From Nocardia shimofusensis NBRC 100134 (GTDB lineage Bacteria > Actinomycetota > Actinomycetes > Mycobacteriales > Mycobacteriaceae), in contig NZ_BDBT01000012.1 in assembly GCF_001613125.1 (NCBI RefSeq), positions 142,943-206,942 on the forward strand: a stretch of 64,000 nucleotides of DNA, given 5' to 3'. Positions within the stretch are counted from its first letter, which is position 1. Each line of letters opens with the position of its first letter. The notes below the pieces were generated by a model. The model did not search any database. It was not told where the DNA came from and worked only from the letters and a program-made list of their open reading frames with translations. The translations under genes were made by a program, and so were the position numbers. Positions 15,919 to 28,133 of this stretch are shown one piece after another.

Positions 15919-17579
15919 CGGCTGTCCCCGTCGGTCTCGCGCTCGGGCGGGAACAACCCCTCGTCGGCGCGGCCGTCCCAGTTGAGCAGGTTCACCCGTG
16001 CGCGATTGCCCGCCGGTGTGGTGGCGTCCTCGGCGGTCTGGCGGTCGCGCAGCATCCGGAAGTTCTCCACCGCGATCGGAGAGACCCCGCCGGAACTCTC
16101 GCCGAACGGGCCCGAGGTCATGCCGGGTCCGCCCTCGTAGTCGAGGCTGCATTCGGTCGCGAGTTCTTCCAGCCCGTGCGCCTGTTCGGCGTGCGCGGCC
16201 GGAATGACGTAGCGCTCGTCGTATTTGGCCAGCGCCAGCAACCGGAACATGTCGTAGACCTGCTCGCCGCTCATGCCGACCGCGTTCGCCACCTCCTCCC
16301 TGGGTTCGCGGCCGAGGTTGATGTCGCGCATGTAGCTGCGCATGGCGGCGAGTTTGCGCAGCACCTCGACCACCGGGGTCCGATCGCCCGCGGTGAACAA
16401 CTGGGCCAGATAGTCCACCGGGATGCGCAGGGCCTCGATGGCGGCGAAGAGGTTGCCGTGGTCCTCGGCGTCGTGACCGGTGTCGCGGACGACATCGACG
16501 ACCGGCGACAGCGGCGGGATGTACCAGACCATCGGCAGCGTGCGGTATTCCGGATGCAGCGGCAGCGCCACCCGGTAGGTGTTGATCAGCGAGTAGATCG
16601 GCGACCGGCGCGCGGCCTCGATCCAGTCGTGCGGAATGCCCGCCCGCTCGGCCTCCCGGCGCACCTGCGGGTCCTCCGGATCGAGGAAGACCTCCCGCTG
16701 CGCGTCGTAGAGATCCTGCTCGTCCGGGGTCGATGCCGCTTCGAGAACCTTGTCGGCGTCGTAGAGCACCAGACCGATGTAGCGCAGCCGTCCCACACAG
16801 GTCTCGGCGCATACGGTCGGCAGGCCGACCTCCACGCGCGGAAAACAGAACGTGCATTTCTCCGCTTTGCCGGTGCGGTGATTGAAATACACCTTCTTGT
16901 ACGGGCAGCCCGAGACGCACATGCGCCAGCCGCGGCAGCGGTCCTGGTCGACGAGCACGATGCCGTCCTCGCTGCGCTTGTAGATCGCGCCCGAGGGGCA
17001 CGAGGCCGCGCACGAGGGATTGAGGCAGTGCTCGCAGATGCGCGGCAGGTAGAACATGAAGGTCTGCTCGAACTCGAACTTCACCTGATCCGAGATCTTC
17101 GCCAGCATCGGATCCTTGTGGCCGTATTCGGGCGCGCCGCCGAGGTCGTCGTCCCAGTTGGCCGACCAGGAGATCGTGGTGTCCTTGCCGGTGATGAGCG
17201 ATTTCGGCCTGGCCACCGGGGTGTGCTCCTGGGCGGGCGCGGTGGTGAGGTTGCGGTAGTCGTAGGTCCACGGCTCGTAGTAGTCGCCGAGCGCGGGCAG
17301 TTTCGGATTGCTGAAGATGGTGAGCAGCTTGCGCAATCGGCCGCCGCCCTTCAGGCGCAGCCTGCCCCTGCGGTCGAGCGTCCAGCCGCCCCGCCACTGC
17401 TCCTGATCCTCGTACGTGCGCGGATACCCTTGGCCCGGACGGGTTTCCACATTGTTGAACCAGACGTACTCCACCCCGGACCGATTCGTCCATGCCTGCT
17501 TGCAGGTGACCGAACAGGTGTGGCAGCCGATGCACTTGTCGAGGTTCATCACCATCGCCATCTGCGCCATGATCCGCAT
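15915..17579 (-). CDS. narH: Respiratory nitrate reductase beta subunit (Fe-S)
   Basis: A 554-residue electron-transfer subunit. The first cluster motif is C16-x2-C19-x2-C22-x3-C26. Further groups occur at CEHCLNPSCAASCPSG, CRGWRMCVSGCPYKK and CTFCFPR. The Trp in CRGWRMC replaces a Cys and marks the [3Fe-4S] cluster typical of NarH. Together these hold three [4Fe-4S] and one [3Fe-4S] cluster. Length is slightly above the usual 510-520. It overlaps narG at its start and narJ at its stop. Confidence 0.96.
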   Translation of the reverse strand: MRIMAQMAMVMNLDKCIGCHTCSVTCKQAWTNRSGVEYVWFNNVETRPGQGYPRTYEDQEQWRGGWTLDRRGRLRLKGGGRLRKLLTIFSNPKLPALGDYYEPWTYDYRNLTTAPAQEHTPVARPKSLITGKDTTISWSANWDDDLGGAPEYGHKDPMLAKISDQVKFEFEQTFMFYLPRICEHCLNPSCAASCPSGAIYKRSEDGIVLVDQDRCRGWRMCVSGCPYKKVYFNHRTGKAEKCTFCFPRVEVGLPTVCAETCVGRLRYIGLVLYDADKVLEAASTPDEQDLYDAQREVFLDPEDPQVRREAERAGIPHDWIEAARRSPIYSLINTYRVALPLHPEYRTLPMVWYIPPLSPVVDVVRDTGHDAEDHGNLFAAIEALRIPVDYLAQLFTAGDRTPVVEVLRKLAAMRSYMRDINLGREPREEVANAVGMSGEQVYDMFRLLALAKYDERYVIPAAHAEQAHGLEELATECSLDYEGGPGMTSGPFGESSGGVSPIAVENFRMLRDRQTAEDATTPAGNRARVNLLNWDGRADEGLFPPERETDGDSR

Positions 17580-20500
17580 CAGTAGCTCACTTCCTGGCTG
17601 CGCCTGCGGATGACGGTGACTTCGTCCCGCTGGTTACCGGTCGGGCCGAGATAGTTGAACGCGAAACTCAATTGGGCGTATCCGCCGATGAGGTGGCTGG
17701 GTTTGACCAGCAGCCGGGTCAGCGAATTGTGGATGCCGCCGCGGCGGCCGGTGGTCTCGCTGAGCGGCACGTCTATCAGCCGTTCCTGCGCGTGGTACAT
17801 GTACACCGTGCCCTCGGGCATGCGGTGCGAGACGATCGCGCGGGCCACCACGACGCCGTTGCGGTTCACCGCCTCGATCCAATCGTTGTCGCCGATGCCG
17901 ACTTTCGCCGCGTCCAGCGGTGACATCCAGATCGTCGGGCCGCCGCGCGAGAGGCTGAGCATGAACAGGTTGTCCTGATACTCGGAGTGGATCGACCACT
18001 TGCTGTGCGGGGTGAGATAACGCACCGCGATGCCCAGTTCGCCGGTCTCGCCCACACCGGGTTCGCCGAACAGTTCGTGCATCGACAGCGGCGGCCGGAA
18101 GACCGGCAGGTTCTCGCCGAGTTCGCTCATCCAATCGTGATCGAGATAGAAGTGCTGGCGGCCGGTCAGGGTGTGCCAGGGCTTGTCGCGTTCGACATTG
18201 ATGGTGAACGGAGAGTAGCGGCGTCCGCCGGTCTCCGAACCCGACCACTCCGGGGAGGTGATCACCGGCACCGGCGCGGACTGGGTGTCGGCGAAGGTGA
18301 TGCGCTTGCCCTCGTGCTCGGCGGCCAGATCGGCCAGCGCGGTGCCGGTGCGCCGCTCCAGCGTGCGGAAGCCCTGCGCGGCCAGATGCCCGTTGGTGGT
18401 GCCGGAGAGGGCCAGGATCGCCTCGCAGGCGTGCACGTCCCGTACCAGCGACGGCCGCCCGTCGGCGGGCCCGCCGCGGATCGTGCCGTTCTTCTCCCGC
18501 AGGTAATCCACCTCGCGCCGCACCTCGTAGGTGATGCCCTTGGTGGTCGCGCCGAGAGTGTCGGCGAGCGGGCCGAGCGAGCGCATCTTGGCCGAAATGG
18601 CGCCGTAATCTCGTTCCACGACAACAAATTTCGGCAAATTGCGGCCGGGCACCGGCTCGTGTTCACCGTCGCGCCAGTCGGCCACCCGGCCGTGCGGTGT
18701 GGCCAGCTCGTCGGGGGTGTCGTGCAGCAGCGGGACCGCTACGGCGTCCTTGCGCACGCCGAGCCGGTCGCGGGCCAGCTCGCTGAAGGTCTCGGCGATG
18801 GTCTGGAAGGCGTCCCAGTCGGTGCGGGTCTGCCACGGCGGGGCGATCGCCGGATTGAACGAGTGCACGAACGGGTGCATGTCGGTGGTGTTCAGATCGT
18901 GCTTCTCGTACCAGGTGGCGGCGGGCAGCACGACATCGGAGAAGACCGTGGTGCTGGTCATCCGGAAGTCCAGGCACAGCAGCAGGTCGAGCTTGCCGCG
19001 CGGGGCCTGCTCGTGCCAGACCACATCGCGCGGGCGGGCGCCCGGCGGCGCCTCCGACGCCCGCAGCGAGGAGTCGGTGCCGAGCAGGTGTTCGAGGAAG
19101 TATTCGTTGCCCTTGCCGGAGGAGCCGAGCAGATTGGCGCGCCAGACGGTGAGCACGCGCGGGAAGTTGGCCGGGGCGTCGGGGTCCTCGCAGGCGAACC
19201 GCAGCCGTCCCGCTCGCAGTTCCTCGACGATGTACTCCCCGATGGGCTTGCCGAGACGCTCTGCCGCCTCGGCGATGTCGAGCGGATTGCGATCGAAAGT
19301 GGGGTAGGACGGCATCCAGCCCAGGCGCGCCGCCTGCGCGATGACGTCGGCGGTGCTCATGCCCGCCAGTTGTCCGTCGGCGTGCGCGGCGGACAGGGTG
19401 TCGGCGCCGAACGGGTCGTAGCGGAACTGGTCGGTGTGCAGGTACCAGTAGGCGGTCTGGATCATCTGTCGCGGCGGTCGGCTCCAGTCCAGCGCGAACG
19501 CCAGTTGCGACCACCCGGTGACCGGCCTGCACTTCTCCTGTCCCACATAGTGCGCCCAGCCGCCGCCGTTGACACCCTGACAGCCGGTCAGCGTGGTCAG
19601 GGTGAGGAAGGCGCGGTAGATGGTGTCGGAGTGGAACCAGTGGTTGGTGCCCGCGCCCATCACGATCATCGACCGGCCCCGGCTCTCCTCGGCGTTGGCC
19701 GCGAACTCCCGGCCGATGCGCGCGGCGGCGGCCGCGGGCACGCCGGTGATCTTCTCCTGCCAGGCCGGGGTGCAGGGTTCGGAGGGGTCGTCGTAGCCGG
19801 TGGGCCACTGGCCGGGCAGGCCGTCGCGACGCACGCCGTACTGGGCCAGCAGCAGATCGAACACGGTGGTCACCAGGTGCCCGTTCACCCGGGTCACCGG
19901 GACGCCGCGGCGCAGCAGGGCAGGCGAGCCGTCGGCGGCGTCGAAACGCGGCAACGTCACCGTGACCGCTTCCTCGCCCAGCACGGTCAGCCGTGGGACG
20001 ACATCGCCCAGCCGAAGGTTCCAGCGGCCCGCGCCCTGATCGCCGTAGCGAAAGCCCAGCGAGCCGTTCGGCACGACCGGGCGGCCCGTCGCGTCGTCGA
20101 GCAGCACCGTCTTGAACTCGGCGTTCTCGTGCGCGGTGTCGTCTCCGGCGGCGGTCCGGTCCGCCTGCTCTCCGGGGCGAACCTCACCCAGGTCGGCGGC
20201 GGTGAGGAATTTGCCCGGCCGGTGCTCGCCGTCGTGTTCGTCGAGCCGGACCAGGAACGGCAGGTCGGTGAAGCGGCGGACGTAGTCGGTGAAATAGGGA
20301 ACCCGACGATCGACGAAGAACTCCCGCAGCACCACGTGCCCCATGGCCATCGCCAGCGCGCCGTCGGTGCCTGGCACGGGAGCGAGCCATTCGTCGGCGA
20401 ACTTCACGTTGTCGGCGTAGTCGGGGGAAACCGCGATGACCTTTTGTCCCCGATAGCGCGCCTCGGCCATCCAGTGCGCGTCCGGGGTGCGGGTCACCGG

Positions 20501-21334
20501 CAGGTTGGAGCCCCACATGATCAGATAGCCCGCGTCCCACCAGTCCCCGGATTCGGGCACGTCGGTCTGGTCGCCGAAGACCTGCGGCGAGGCGACCGGA
20601 AGATCGGCGTACCAGTCGTAGAACGAGAGCATCGTCCCGCCCAGCAGGGAGACGAACCGGGCGCCGGAGGCGTGCGAGACCATCGACATCGCCGGAATCG
20701 GTGAGAAGCCGGCGACGCGATCGGGCCCGTAGGCGGCGATGGTGTGCACGTGCGCGGCGGCGACGATCTCCACGGCCTCGTCCCAGCTCGCGCGGACCAG
20801 CCCGCCCTTGCCGCGGGCCGACTTGTAGCGCCGGGCCTTCTCCGGATCTTCGACGATCTCCGCCCAGGCCGCCACCGGATCACCGGTGCGCTCCTTGGCC
20901 TCCCGGTACATCTCCAGCAAAACCCCGCGTACATACGGGTAGCGGACCCGGGTGGGGGAGTAGGTGTACCAGGAGAACGCCGCGCCGCGCGGGCAGCCGC
21001 GCGGTTCGTACTCGGGTCTGTCGGGACCGACCGAGGGATAGTCGGTCTGCTGGGTCTCCCAGGTGATGATCCCGTCCTTGACGTAGATCTTCCAGGAGCA
21101 CGAGCCGGTGCAGTTCACGCCGTGGGTCGAGCGCACCACCTTGTCGTGGCTCCAGCGGTCCCGGTAGAACTGATCGGCCTCTCTGCCCCCGGACTGGAAC
21201 ATCGCCCGCAGGTCCGGCGAGACCTCCGTGCCGGTGCGCAGCGTCCGGTTGAAGAACCGGCGCGTCCGGACCAGCGCGTCGGTCAGGTCGTCGTCCAGCT
21301 GCGGGGTGGGCGTGCCCTTCCGGGAACGGGCCAT
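17579..21334 (-). CDS. narG: Respiratory nitrate reductase alpha subunit (Mo-bisMGD)
   Basis: A 1251-residue catalytic subunit that reduces nitrate to nitrite at the cytoplasmic face. The N-terminal FS0 motif is H71-x3-C75-x3-C79-x34-C114, with His in place of the first Cys as in all NarG. YLIMWGSNLPVTRTPD lies in the molybdopterin-binding domain, and the Asp ligand region of Mo is in the expected place near 250. The C-terminal cofactor domain (LTGRQHFYLDHDWM and later) is complete. The ATG has GGAAGGAA upstream and follows narK by 28 bases. Confidence 0.97.
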   Translation of the reverse strand: MARSRKGTPTPQLDDDLTDALVRTRRFFNRTLRTGTEVSPDLRAMFQSGGREADQFYRDRWSHDKVVRSTHGVNCTGSCSWKIYVKDGIITWETQQTDYPSVGPDRPEYEPRGCPRGAAFSWYTYSPTRVRYPYVRGVLLEMYREAKERTGDPVAAWAEIVEDPEKARRYKSARGKGGLVRASWDEAVEIVAAAHVHTIAAYGPDRVAGFSPIPAMSMVSHASGARFVSLLGGTMLSFYDWYADLPVASPQVFGDQTDVPESGDWWDAGYLIMWGSNLPVTRTPDAHWMAEARYRGQKVIAVSPDYADNVKFADEWLAPVPGTDGALAMAMGHVVLREFFVDRRVPYFTDYVRRFTDLPFLVRLDEHDGEHRPGKFLTAADLGEVRPGEQADRTAAGDDTAHENAEFKTVLLDDATGRPVVPNGSLGFRYGDQGAGRWNLRLGDVVPRLTVLGEEAVTVTLPRFDAADGSPALLRRGVPVTRVNGHLVTTVFDLLLAQYGVRRDGLPGQWPTGYDDPSEPCTPAWQEKITGVPAAAAARIGREFAANAEESRGRSMIVMGAGTNHWFHSDTIYRAFLTLTTLTGCQGVNGGGWAHYVGQEKCRPVTGWSQLAFALDWSRPPRQMIQTAYWYLHTDQFRYDPFGADTLSAAHADGQLAGMSTADVIAQAARLGWMPSYPTFDRNPLDIAEAAERLGKPIGEYIVEELRAGRLRFACEDPDAPANFPRVLTVWRANLLGSSGKGNEYFLEHLLGTDSSLRASEAPPGARPRDVVWHEQAPRGKLDLLLCLDFRMTSTTVFSDVVLPAATWYEKHDLNTTDMHPFVHSFNPAIAPPWQTRTDWDAFQTIAETFSELARDRLGVRKDAVAVPLLHDTPDELATPHGRVADWRDGEHEPVPGRNLPKFVVVERDYGAISAKMRSLGPLADTLGATTKGITYEVRREVDYLREKNGTIRGGPADGRPSLVRDVHACEAILALSGTTNGHLAAQGFRTLERRTGTALADLAAEHEGKRITFADTQSAPVPVITSPEWSGSETGGRRYSPFTINVERDKPWHTLTGRQHFYLDHDWMSELGENLPVFRPPLSMHELFGEPGVGETGELGIAVRYLTPHSKWSIHSEYQDNLFMLSLSRGGPTIWMSPLDAAKVGIGDNDWIEAVNRNGVVVARAIVSHRMPEGTVYMYHAQERLIDVPLSETTGRRGGIHNSLTRLLVKPSHLIGGYAQLSFAFNYLGPTGNQRDEVTVIRRRSQEVSY

Positions 21335-21362
21335 GGGTATTCCTTCCGTCGCGGGGGAGAGC

Positions 21363-22583
21363 TCACGCGTTGGCGGCCACCGCTTTTCGGACCACGGTGA
21401 GGGTGAAGATCATCGCGGCCAGCGCCACGACCGCCAGTGCGAGCAGGCCGGGGCCGTAATCGGAGATCGCGCCGTAGATCCCGCCCATCACCAGCGGCGG
21501 CACGAATCCGCCGAGGCCGCCCGCCGCGCCGACGACGCCGGTGACCGAGCCGACCTTGCCCGGTGGCGCGAGCAGCGCGACCAGCGCGAAGGTCGCGCCG
21601 CTGCCGGTGCCGAGCGCGGCCGCCATCGCCAGGAACGCGATGGTGCCGATCGGCATGAGGGCCGGGGTGAAGGAGTCCGCGAACGCGCCGACCGCGACGA
21701 TGGCGAGAGCCGCTGTCAGCACGGTCACCGCGCCGAACCGGTCCGCCAACCAGCCGCCGACCGGCCGCATCACCACTGCCAGCAGCACGAATCCGGCCAT
21801 CCGGTTCGCCGCGTCGGATTGGGTCAGCTCATAGGCGGTCTTGAGGTAGGACGGCAGATACACCGAGAACGCGACGAAGCCGCCGAAGGTCACCGCGTAG
21901 AGCACCGACGCCTGCCAGGTGGCGGGCAGTCGCAAGGTCTGACCCAAGCGGGTGAGCATCGGCTCGGTCGGTGGGGTGCGGCCGGGCGCGTCGCGCATCA
22001 GCAGCCATGCCACGACCGCGTAGATCGTCAGTGCGGCGGCGCACAGCAGGAACGGGGTTGCCAGACCGCCCGCGTCGACCAGGGGGACCGTGGTCAGCGC
22101 GCTGATCGCGGTGCCGCCCATGCCCGCGCCGTACACCCCGATCGCCAGCCCCTGCCGCTCCGGCGGGAACCACCTGCTGACGAACGGCACGCCGATGGCG
22201 AAGGTGGTGCCGCCGAGCCCGAGGAAGAAGCCGCCGATCAACAGCCCCGCCAGCGAGGAGGTCCCGACCAGGCCGAGGAACAGCACCGGGACGACGGTGA
22301 TCAACGAGACCAGCGGGAACATCACCCGCCCGCCGAACCGGTCGGTCAGCGCGCCCACCGGGATCCGGCCCAGCGCGCCGACGATCACCGGCACCGCCAC
22401 CACCAGGGACTCGGCGAACGAGCCGAGCTCGAGTGACTCCTTGAATCGGGAGGCCAGCGGGCTCAGCAATGCCCAGGCCCAGAAATTGAGGGCGAAGCCG
22501 ACGGTCGCCAGCACCAGCATGAGTGTGCGGCCGCCTACGGCGCTCCTGGTTCGGTCCGTGGCCGTGGTATCCACCGCTCCCAT
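21363..22583 (-). CDS. narK: Nitrate/nitrite transporter, major facilitator superfamily
   Basis: A 406-residue, 12-helix MFS protein with both nitrate-signature stretches: GLGGTTFAIGVPFVSRWFPP at about 128-147 and GVVGAAGGLGGFVPPLVMG in the C-terminal half. Arg residues of the substrate path are present. It imports nitrate and/or exports nitrite for the reductase encoded just downstream. The ATG has GAGGGAG upstream. It is the first gene of narKGHJI, so the operon promoter should lie in 22584-22925. Confidence 0.93.
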   Translation of the reverse strand: MGAVDTTATDRTRSAVGGRTLMLVLATVGFALNFWAWALLSPLASRFKESLELGSFAESLVVAVPVIVGALGRIPVGALTDRFGGRVMFPLVSLITVVPVLFLGLVGTSSLAGLLIGGFFLGLGGTTFAIGVPFVSRWFPPERQGLAIGVYGAGMGGTAISALTTVPLVDAGGLATPFLLCAAALTIYAVVAWLLMRDAPGRTPPTEPMLTRLGQTLRLPATWQASVLYAVTFGGFVAFSVYLPSYLKTAYELTQSDAANRMAGFVLLAVVMRPVGGWLADRFGAVTVLTAALAIVAVGAFADSFTPALMPIGTIAFLAMAAALGTGSGATFALVALLAPPGKVGSVTGVVGAAGGLGGFVPPLVMGGIYGAISDYGPGLLALAVVALAAMIFTLTVVRKAVAANA

Positions 22584-22925
22584 CGTCGCTCCCTCGACTC
22601 GTTCGCGTGCGGGTTGGCGTTGTGCGGTACCGGAGGATGTCTACGGCATCGGCCTGTTCGGAGACCGACGGAGACTGTCTCGGGTCCGGCGGAAACGGAT
22701 GAGATGCCGGACGTGTGATTCAGGGAAAACGACGCGGATTCCGGCTGTCCGGTGGCTTCCGGAAGTCCTCGGCACTTTCCCACTGACGGGGGCCAGCGTA
22801 CCCGTGGAGAGGGGAACGGCCGGTGAACTCTGCACAGAGAGTTGCCATCCGGCGGGTACTTCGTGCCCCCGCCGCGAAAACCGTTCCCACGGCGGGGCTT
22901 ATGCCTCTGGAACTCCCGCACCGGA
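22584..22925. other. Intergenic region expected to hold the nar promoter
   Basis: 342 bases upstream of narK and downstream of the exporter gene. I see no convincing ORF and no clear FNR/CRP or NarL site. The nar operon promoter is presumably here because the genes downstream are tightly packed. Confidence 0.3.
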
Positions 22926-24452
22926 TCAGATCGCCGACGAGCGCAGCCGGAACGCGAAGGCCGCGGCGATCAACAGCACCGCCGCGGTGCCTGCGGTGGC
23001 CGAATGGATGCCGGAGACGAAGGCCGCGTGTGCCGAGGTGAGGACCGTCTCGGCGGTCGCTTCCGGCAGTCCGCGGGCGAATTCGGTCGCGGCGGACAGG
23101 GATTCGCCCGCCTCGCCGGGCAAGCCCACGGGGCGCATGGCGTTGCGGAAGATGGCCATCACCGTGCTGCCGAGCAGGGCGACGCCCAGCGCGAGGCCGG
23201 TCTCGTAGGCGGTTTCCGACACCGCCGCGGCCGCGCCGGCGCGCTCGGCCGGGGCGGAGTTGATCACCAGGTCGGCGGAGACCGTCAGCGCCACGCCCAC
23301 GCCCCCGCCGATGCCGAGGAAGCCGAGCACGAAAGGCACGGTAGCCGCGGTGGCGTCCGGGCCCAGGCGCAGGAACAACGCCGCGCCCACGGCCGCGGTC
23401 ACCAATGCGCCGGCCAGCACGGTGCCGGGACGCAGTCGCCTCACCAGCCACGCGGCGGCGAGCGAGCCGAGTACCCCGGCGATCAGGCCGGGCAGCAACA
23501 GCACGCCCGCGCGCAGCGGCGAGTGGCCGAGCACGAGTTGCAGGTACTGCGAGCCGAAGAACAGCACACCAGCCAGTGCGAACACGGCCAGCAGGTTGGT
23601 CAGCACGGCGGTGCGGAAGGCCGGCCGGGCGAACAGTGTCAGATCCAGCATCGGCCGCGCGAGCCGTCGCTGCCTGCGCACGAACAGCGTGCCGGCGATC
23701 AGGCCCGCGGCGGCGGCCACGGCGAGCATCGGCCGCGGGCCGTGCGCGGCGGTCTCCTTCACGGCGTAGACGATCGGCACCAGGGTGAGCATGGACAGCG
23801 CCGCGCTCGGCAGGTCGAATCGGCCGGGGGCGGGATCGCGCGATTCGGGGATCAGCACCGGGGCCAGTGCGACCAGCACGAGCATGACCGGCAGATTCAC
23901 CAGGAACACCGAACCCCACCAGTAGTGCTCGAGCAGCCACCCGCCCAGCAGCGGACCGGCCGCCGCGCCGCCGCCTGCCATCGCGCTCCACACCGCGATC
24001 GCGACGGTGCGCTGGCGCGGGTCGTGGAACATCGACCGAATCAGGCCCAACGTGGCGGGCATCAGTGTCGCGCCCGCGACACCCTGCAGTACGCGGGCGG
24101 CGATGAGCATGGCGGGCGAGATCGCCCACGCGGCCACCACGGACGCCAGCGCGAAGCCGATGGCGCCGATGATCAGCAGCTTACGGCGGCCGACGCGATC
24201 GCCGAGATCGCCCATCACCACCAGCAAGCCGGCGAGCACGAAGGAGTACACATCGATGATCCACAGCAACTGCGGGGTGGTGGGGGCCAGATCGGCGCTG
24301 AGCGCGGGCACCGCGAGATCGAGCACCGTGGCATCGATCGACAGCAGCAGCAGGGCGAGGGCGAGTACGGCCAGACCCGCCCAGGTGCGTGTGGTGGCGC
24401 GCGGCGGTGTGAGGGCGGGGGATGTGGGGGTGGGGGACGCCGGGGCGTTCAT
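22926..24452 (-). CDS. DHA2-family (14-helix) MFS drug exporter
   Basis: A 508-residue EmrB/QacA-type transporter. Motif A is GDLGDRVGRRKLL, the antiporter motif C is near GVAGATLMPATLGLIRSMF, and 14 hydrophobic segments can be counted. Such proteins expel drugs or cationic dyes using the proton gradient. ATG 24452 (MNAPASPTP) is preferred because the alternative start at 24491 touches the operator. It is divergent from a TetR repressor across two palindromes, the standard efflux-pump arrangement. Confidence 0.9.
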   Translation of the reverse strand: MNAPASPTPTSPALTPPRATTRTWAGLAVLALALLLLSIDATVLDLAVPALSADLAPTTPQLLWIIDVYSFVLAGLLVVMGDLGDRVGRRKLLIIGAIGFALASVVAAWAISPAMLIAARVLQGVAGATLMPATLGLIRSMFHDPRQRTVAIAVWSAMAGGGAAAGPLLGGWLLEHYWWGSVFLVNLPVMLVLVALAPVLIPESRDPAPGRFDLPSAALSMLTLVPIVYAVKETAAHGPRPMLAVAAAAGLIAGTLFVRRQRRLARPMLDLTLFARPAFRTAVLTNLLAVFALAGVLFFGSQYLQLVLGHSPLRAGVLLLPGLIAGVLGSLAAAWLVRRLRPGTVLAGALVTAAVGAALFLRLGPDATAATVPFVLGFLGIGGGVGVALTVSADLVINSAPAERAGAAAAVSETAYETGLALGVALLGSTVMAIFRNAMRPVGLPGEAGESLSAATEFARGLPEATAETVLTSAHAAFVSGIHSATAGTAAVLLIAAAFAFRLRSSAI

Positions 24453-24492
24453 GACTTTCTCGACTTCCGTCGCTCGAGGGAATCGGACCATT

Positions 24493-24508
24493 TACCGTCC
24501 AGACGGTA
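24493..24508. promoter_or_regulatory. TetR operator candidate, exporter side
   Basis: Arms TACCGTC and GACGGTA with a 2-base centre. It is a copy of the site at 24522-24537, between divergent exporter and TetR genes. Confidence 0.75.
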
Positions 24509-24521
24509 CAGTACCCGTCAG

Positions 24522-24537
24522 TACCGTCCGGACGGTA
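24522..24537. promoter_or_regulatory. TetR operator candidate overlapping the repressor promoter
   Basis: TACCGTCCGGACGGTA is a perfect 16-base palindrome. It overlaps a TATAGT -10-like hexamer (24536-24541) that lies 8 bases before the GTG start at 24550. The repressor mRNA may therefore be leaderless and autoregulated. Confidence 0.8.
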
Positions 24538-24549
24538 TAGTCGACCCTC

Positions 24550-25095
24550 GTGACGTCGACCACCCGCGATCGGATCCTGGACGCACTCGAGTCCGTCCTG
24601 CTGGACAAAGGCATGTCCCAGGTGACATTGGAGAGCGTCGCCGCCGCGGCCAGGGTCTCCAAAGGCGGCTTGCTCTACCACTTCAAGAGCAAGGACGCGC
24701 TGCTGGCCGGACTCGTCGAGCGCTTGGGCGCCCGCGTCGAACACCAGCTGGCCGAGACCCGTGCCAAGGGCGGCGGCGTCGCCGAGTGGTACCTGCAGAC
24801 TCCCGATCCGCGGGACAAGAGCGAGGCCGTGGAACTCGAGCTGTACCGCTCGATGCTGGCCACCATGCGCACCGTCGACGCCACCTCGGGTGCGGGTGGC
24901 GACGGCGTCCGGCGAGCCTTGGCCGACCTCATGAACTCCTGGTCGGACGGCTTGGACGCCGAGGTCGGCGACCCGGTGCGCGCCGACCTGATCCGCCTGG
25001 TCGGCGACGGCGTCTACCTACGGGCACTGCTCGGCGTACCGCCCATCGACCCGGAGCGCTACCGGCGGGTGGTCCACCTGTTGCTGGGGCGTTGA
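24550..25095 (+). CDS. TetR-family repressor of the divergent exporter
   Basis: A 181-residue TetR protein starting at GTG. The HTH covers residues 6-50, with recognition helix VSKGGLLYHFKSKDALL. The C-terminal domain resembles the TetR_C form paired with DHA2 exporters (residues 75-180). The -10-like TATAGT ends 8 bases before the GTG and no ribosome-binding site is visible, consistent with a leaderless transcript. Two copies of the TACCGTC/GACGGTA site in the shared promoter point to control of both genes. Confidence 0.9.
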   Translation: MTSTTRDRILDALESVLLDKGMSQVTLESVAAAARVSKGGLLYHFKSKDALLAGLVERLGARVEHQLAETRAKGGGVAEWYLQTPDPRDKSEAVELELYRSMLATMRTVDATSGAGGDGVRRALADLMNSWSDGLDAEVGDPVRADLIRLVGDGVYLRALLGVPPIDPERYRRVVHLLLGR

Positions 25096-25234
25096 GGCTT
25101 CGCTCGCCACACGTCACGCGTCGTTCCCCCTGGACTGTCCGCTCGCCTGGAACCCCGGCGGCCCGGGGCGCTCGCTCCGTCGTCGGGACGCCGATCCGCG
25201 CATCTCACCGGGCTCCCGGCGAACTCGAGGACTC

Positions 25235-27613
<2,379 letters not shown>

Positions 27614-27713
27614 CGGATCTCCATCGGTCAGCGGATCGGGCCGTCGGTCGGCGAACTGGAAGGGCGGTACGCGCAGGGAGGGTACCGGCTGGTGGGGACA
27701 GAAATGGAAAAGG

Positions 27714-28133
27714 TCAGCGGCGCTGCTGGATGCGGATCATGTTGCCCGCCGGATCGCGCAGCGCGAAGTCGCGCACGCCGTAGGGCTGGTCGATCGGCTC
27801 CTGCACGATCTCCACCTCGCGCGCCTGCAACTTCTCGAAGGCGGCGTCGACGTCGTCGGAGGCGAGCAGGATCGACCCGTAGGTGCCCTTGGCCATCATC
27901 TCGGTGATGGTGCGGCGCTCCTCGTCGGTGATGCCGGGGTCGGCGGCGGGCGGGTGCAGCACGATGGAGGTGCCGGGCTGTCCGGGCGGGCCGACGGTGA
28001 GCCAGCGCATGCCCTCGTAGCCGACGTCCTGGCGCAGTTCGAAGCCGAGGGCGTCGCGGTAGAAGGCCAGCGCGGCCTCGGCGTCGTCGTGGGGAAGGAA
28101 GCTGGAAGCGATGGTGATGTCCATGACGATCAC
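27714..28133 (-). CDS. VOC-family (glyoxalase-like) protein
   Basis: A 139-residue single VOC module pair (FLPHDDAEAALAFYRDALGFE, then FALRDPAGNMIRI at the C-terminus). Members include glyoxalases, antibiotic-binding proteins and fosfomycin thiol transferases. The canonical metal ligands are not all evident, so the activity is open. The GTG at 28133 overlaps the stop of the AraC-type gene (GTGA). The two are probably made from one mRNA. Confidence 0.8.
   Translation of the reverse strand: MIVMDITIASSFLPHDDAEAALAFYRDALGFELRQDVGYEGMRWLTVGPPGQPGTSIVLHPPAADPGITDEERRTITEMMAKGTYGSILLASDDVDAAFEKLQAREVEIVQEPIDQPYGVRDFALRDPAGNMIRIQQRR

Noticed and set aside
15202..17535. A 777-codon open frame reading from inside narH into narJ
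   Set aside because: Only the last 238 codons are NarJ; the first part is an out-of-frame reading of narH. The true narJ start is 15918.
17987..20704. A 905-codon open frame on the plus strand opposite narG
   Set aside because: It is antisense to a complete narG with all motifs; long antisense frames are usual in high-GC DNA.
22584..22925. A gene or FNR/NarL site in the region upstream of narK
   Set aside because: No frame has coding bias, and no TTGAT-N4-ATCAA or paired NarL heptamer could be seen.
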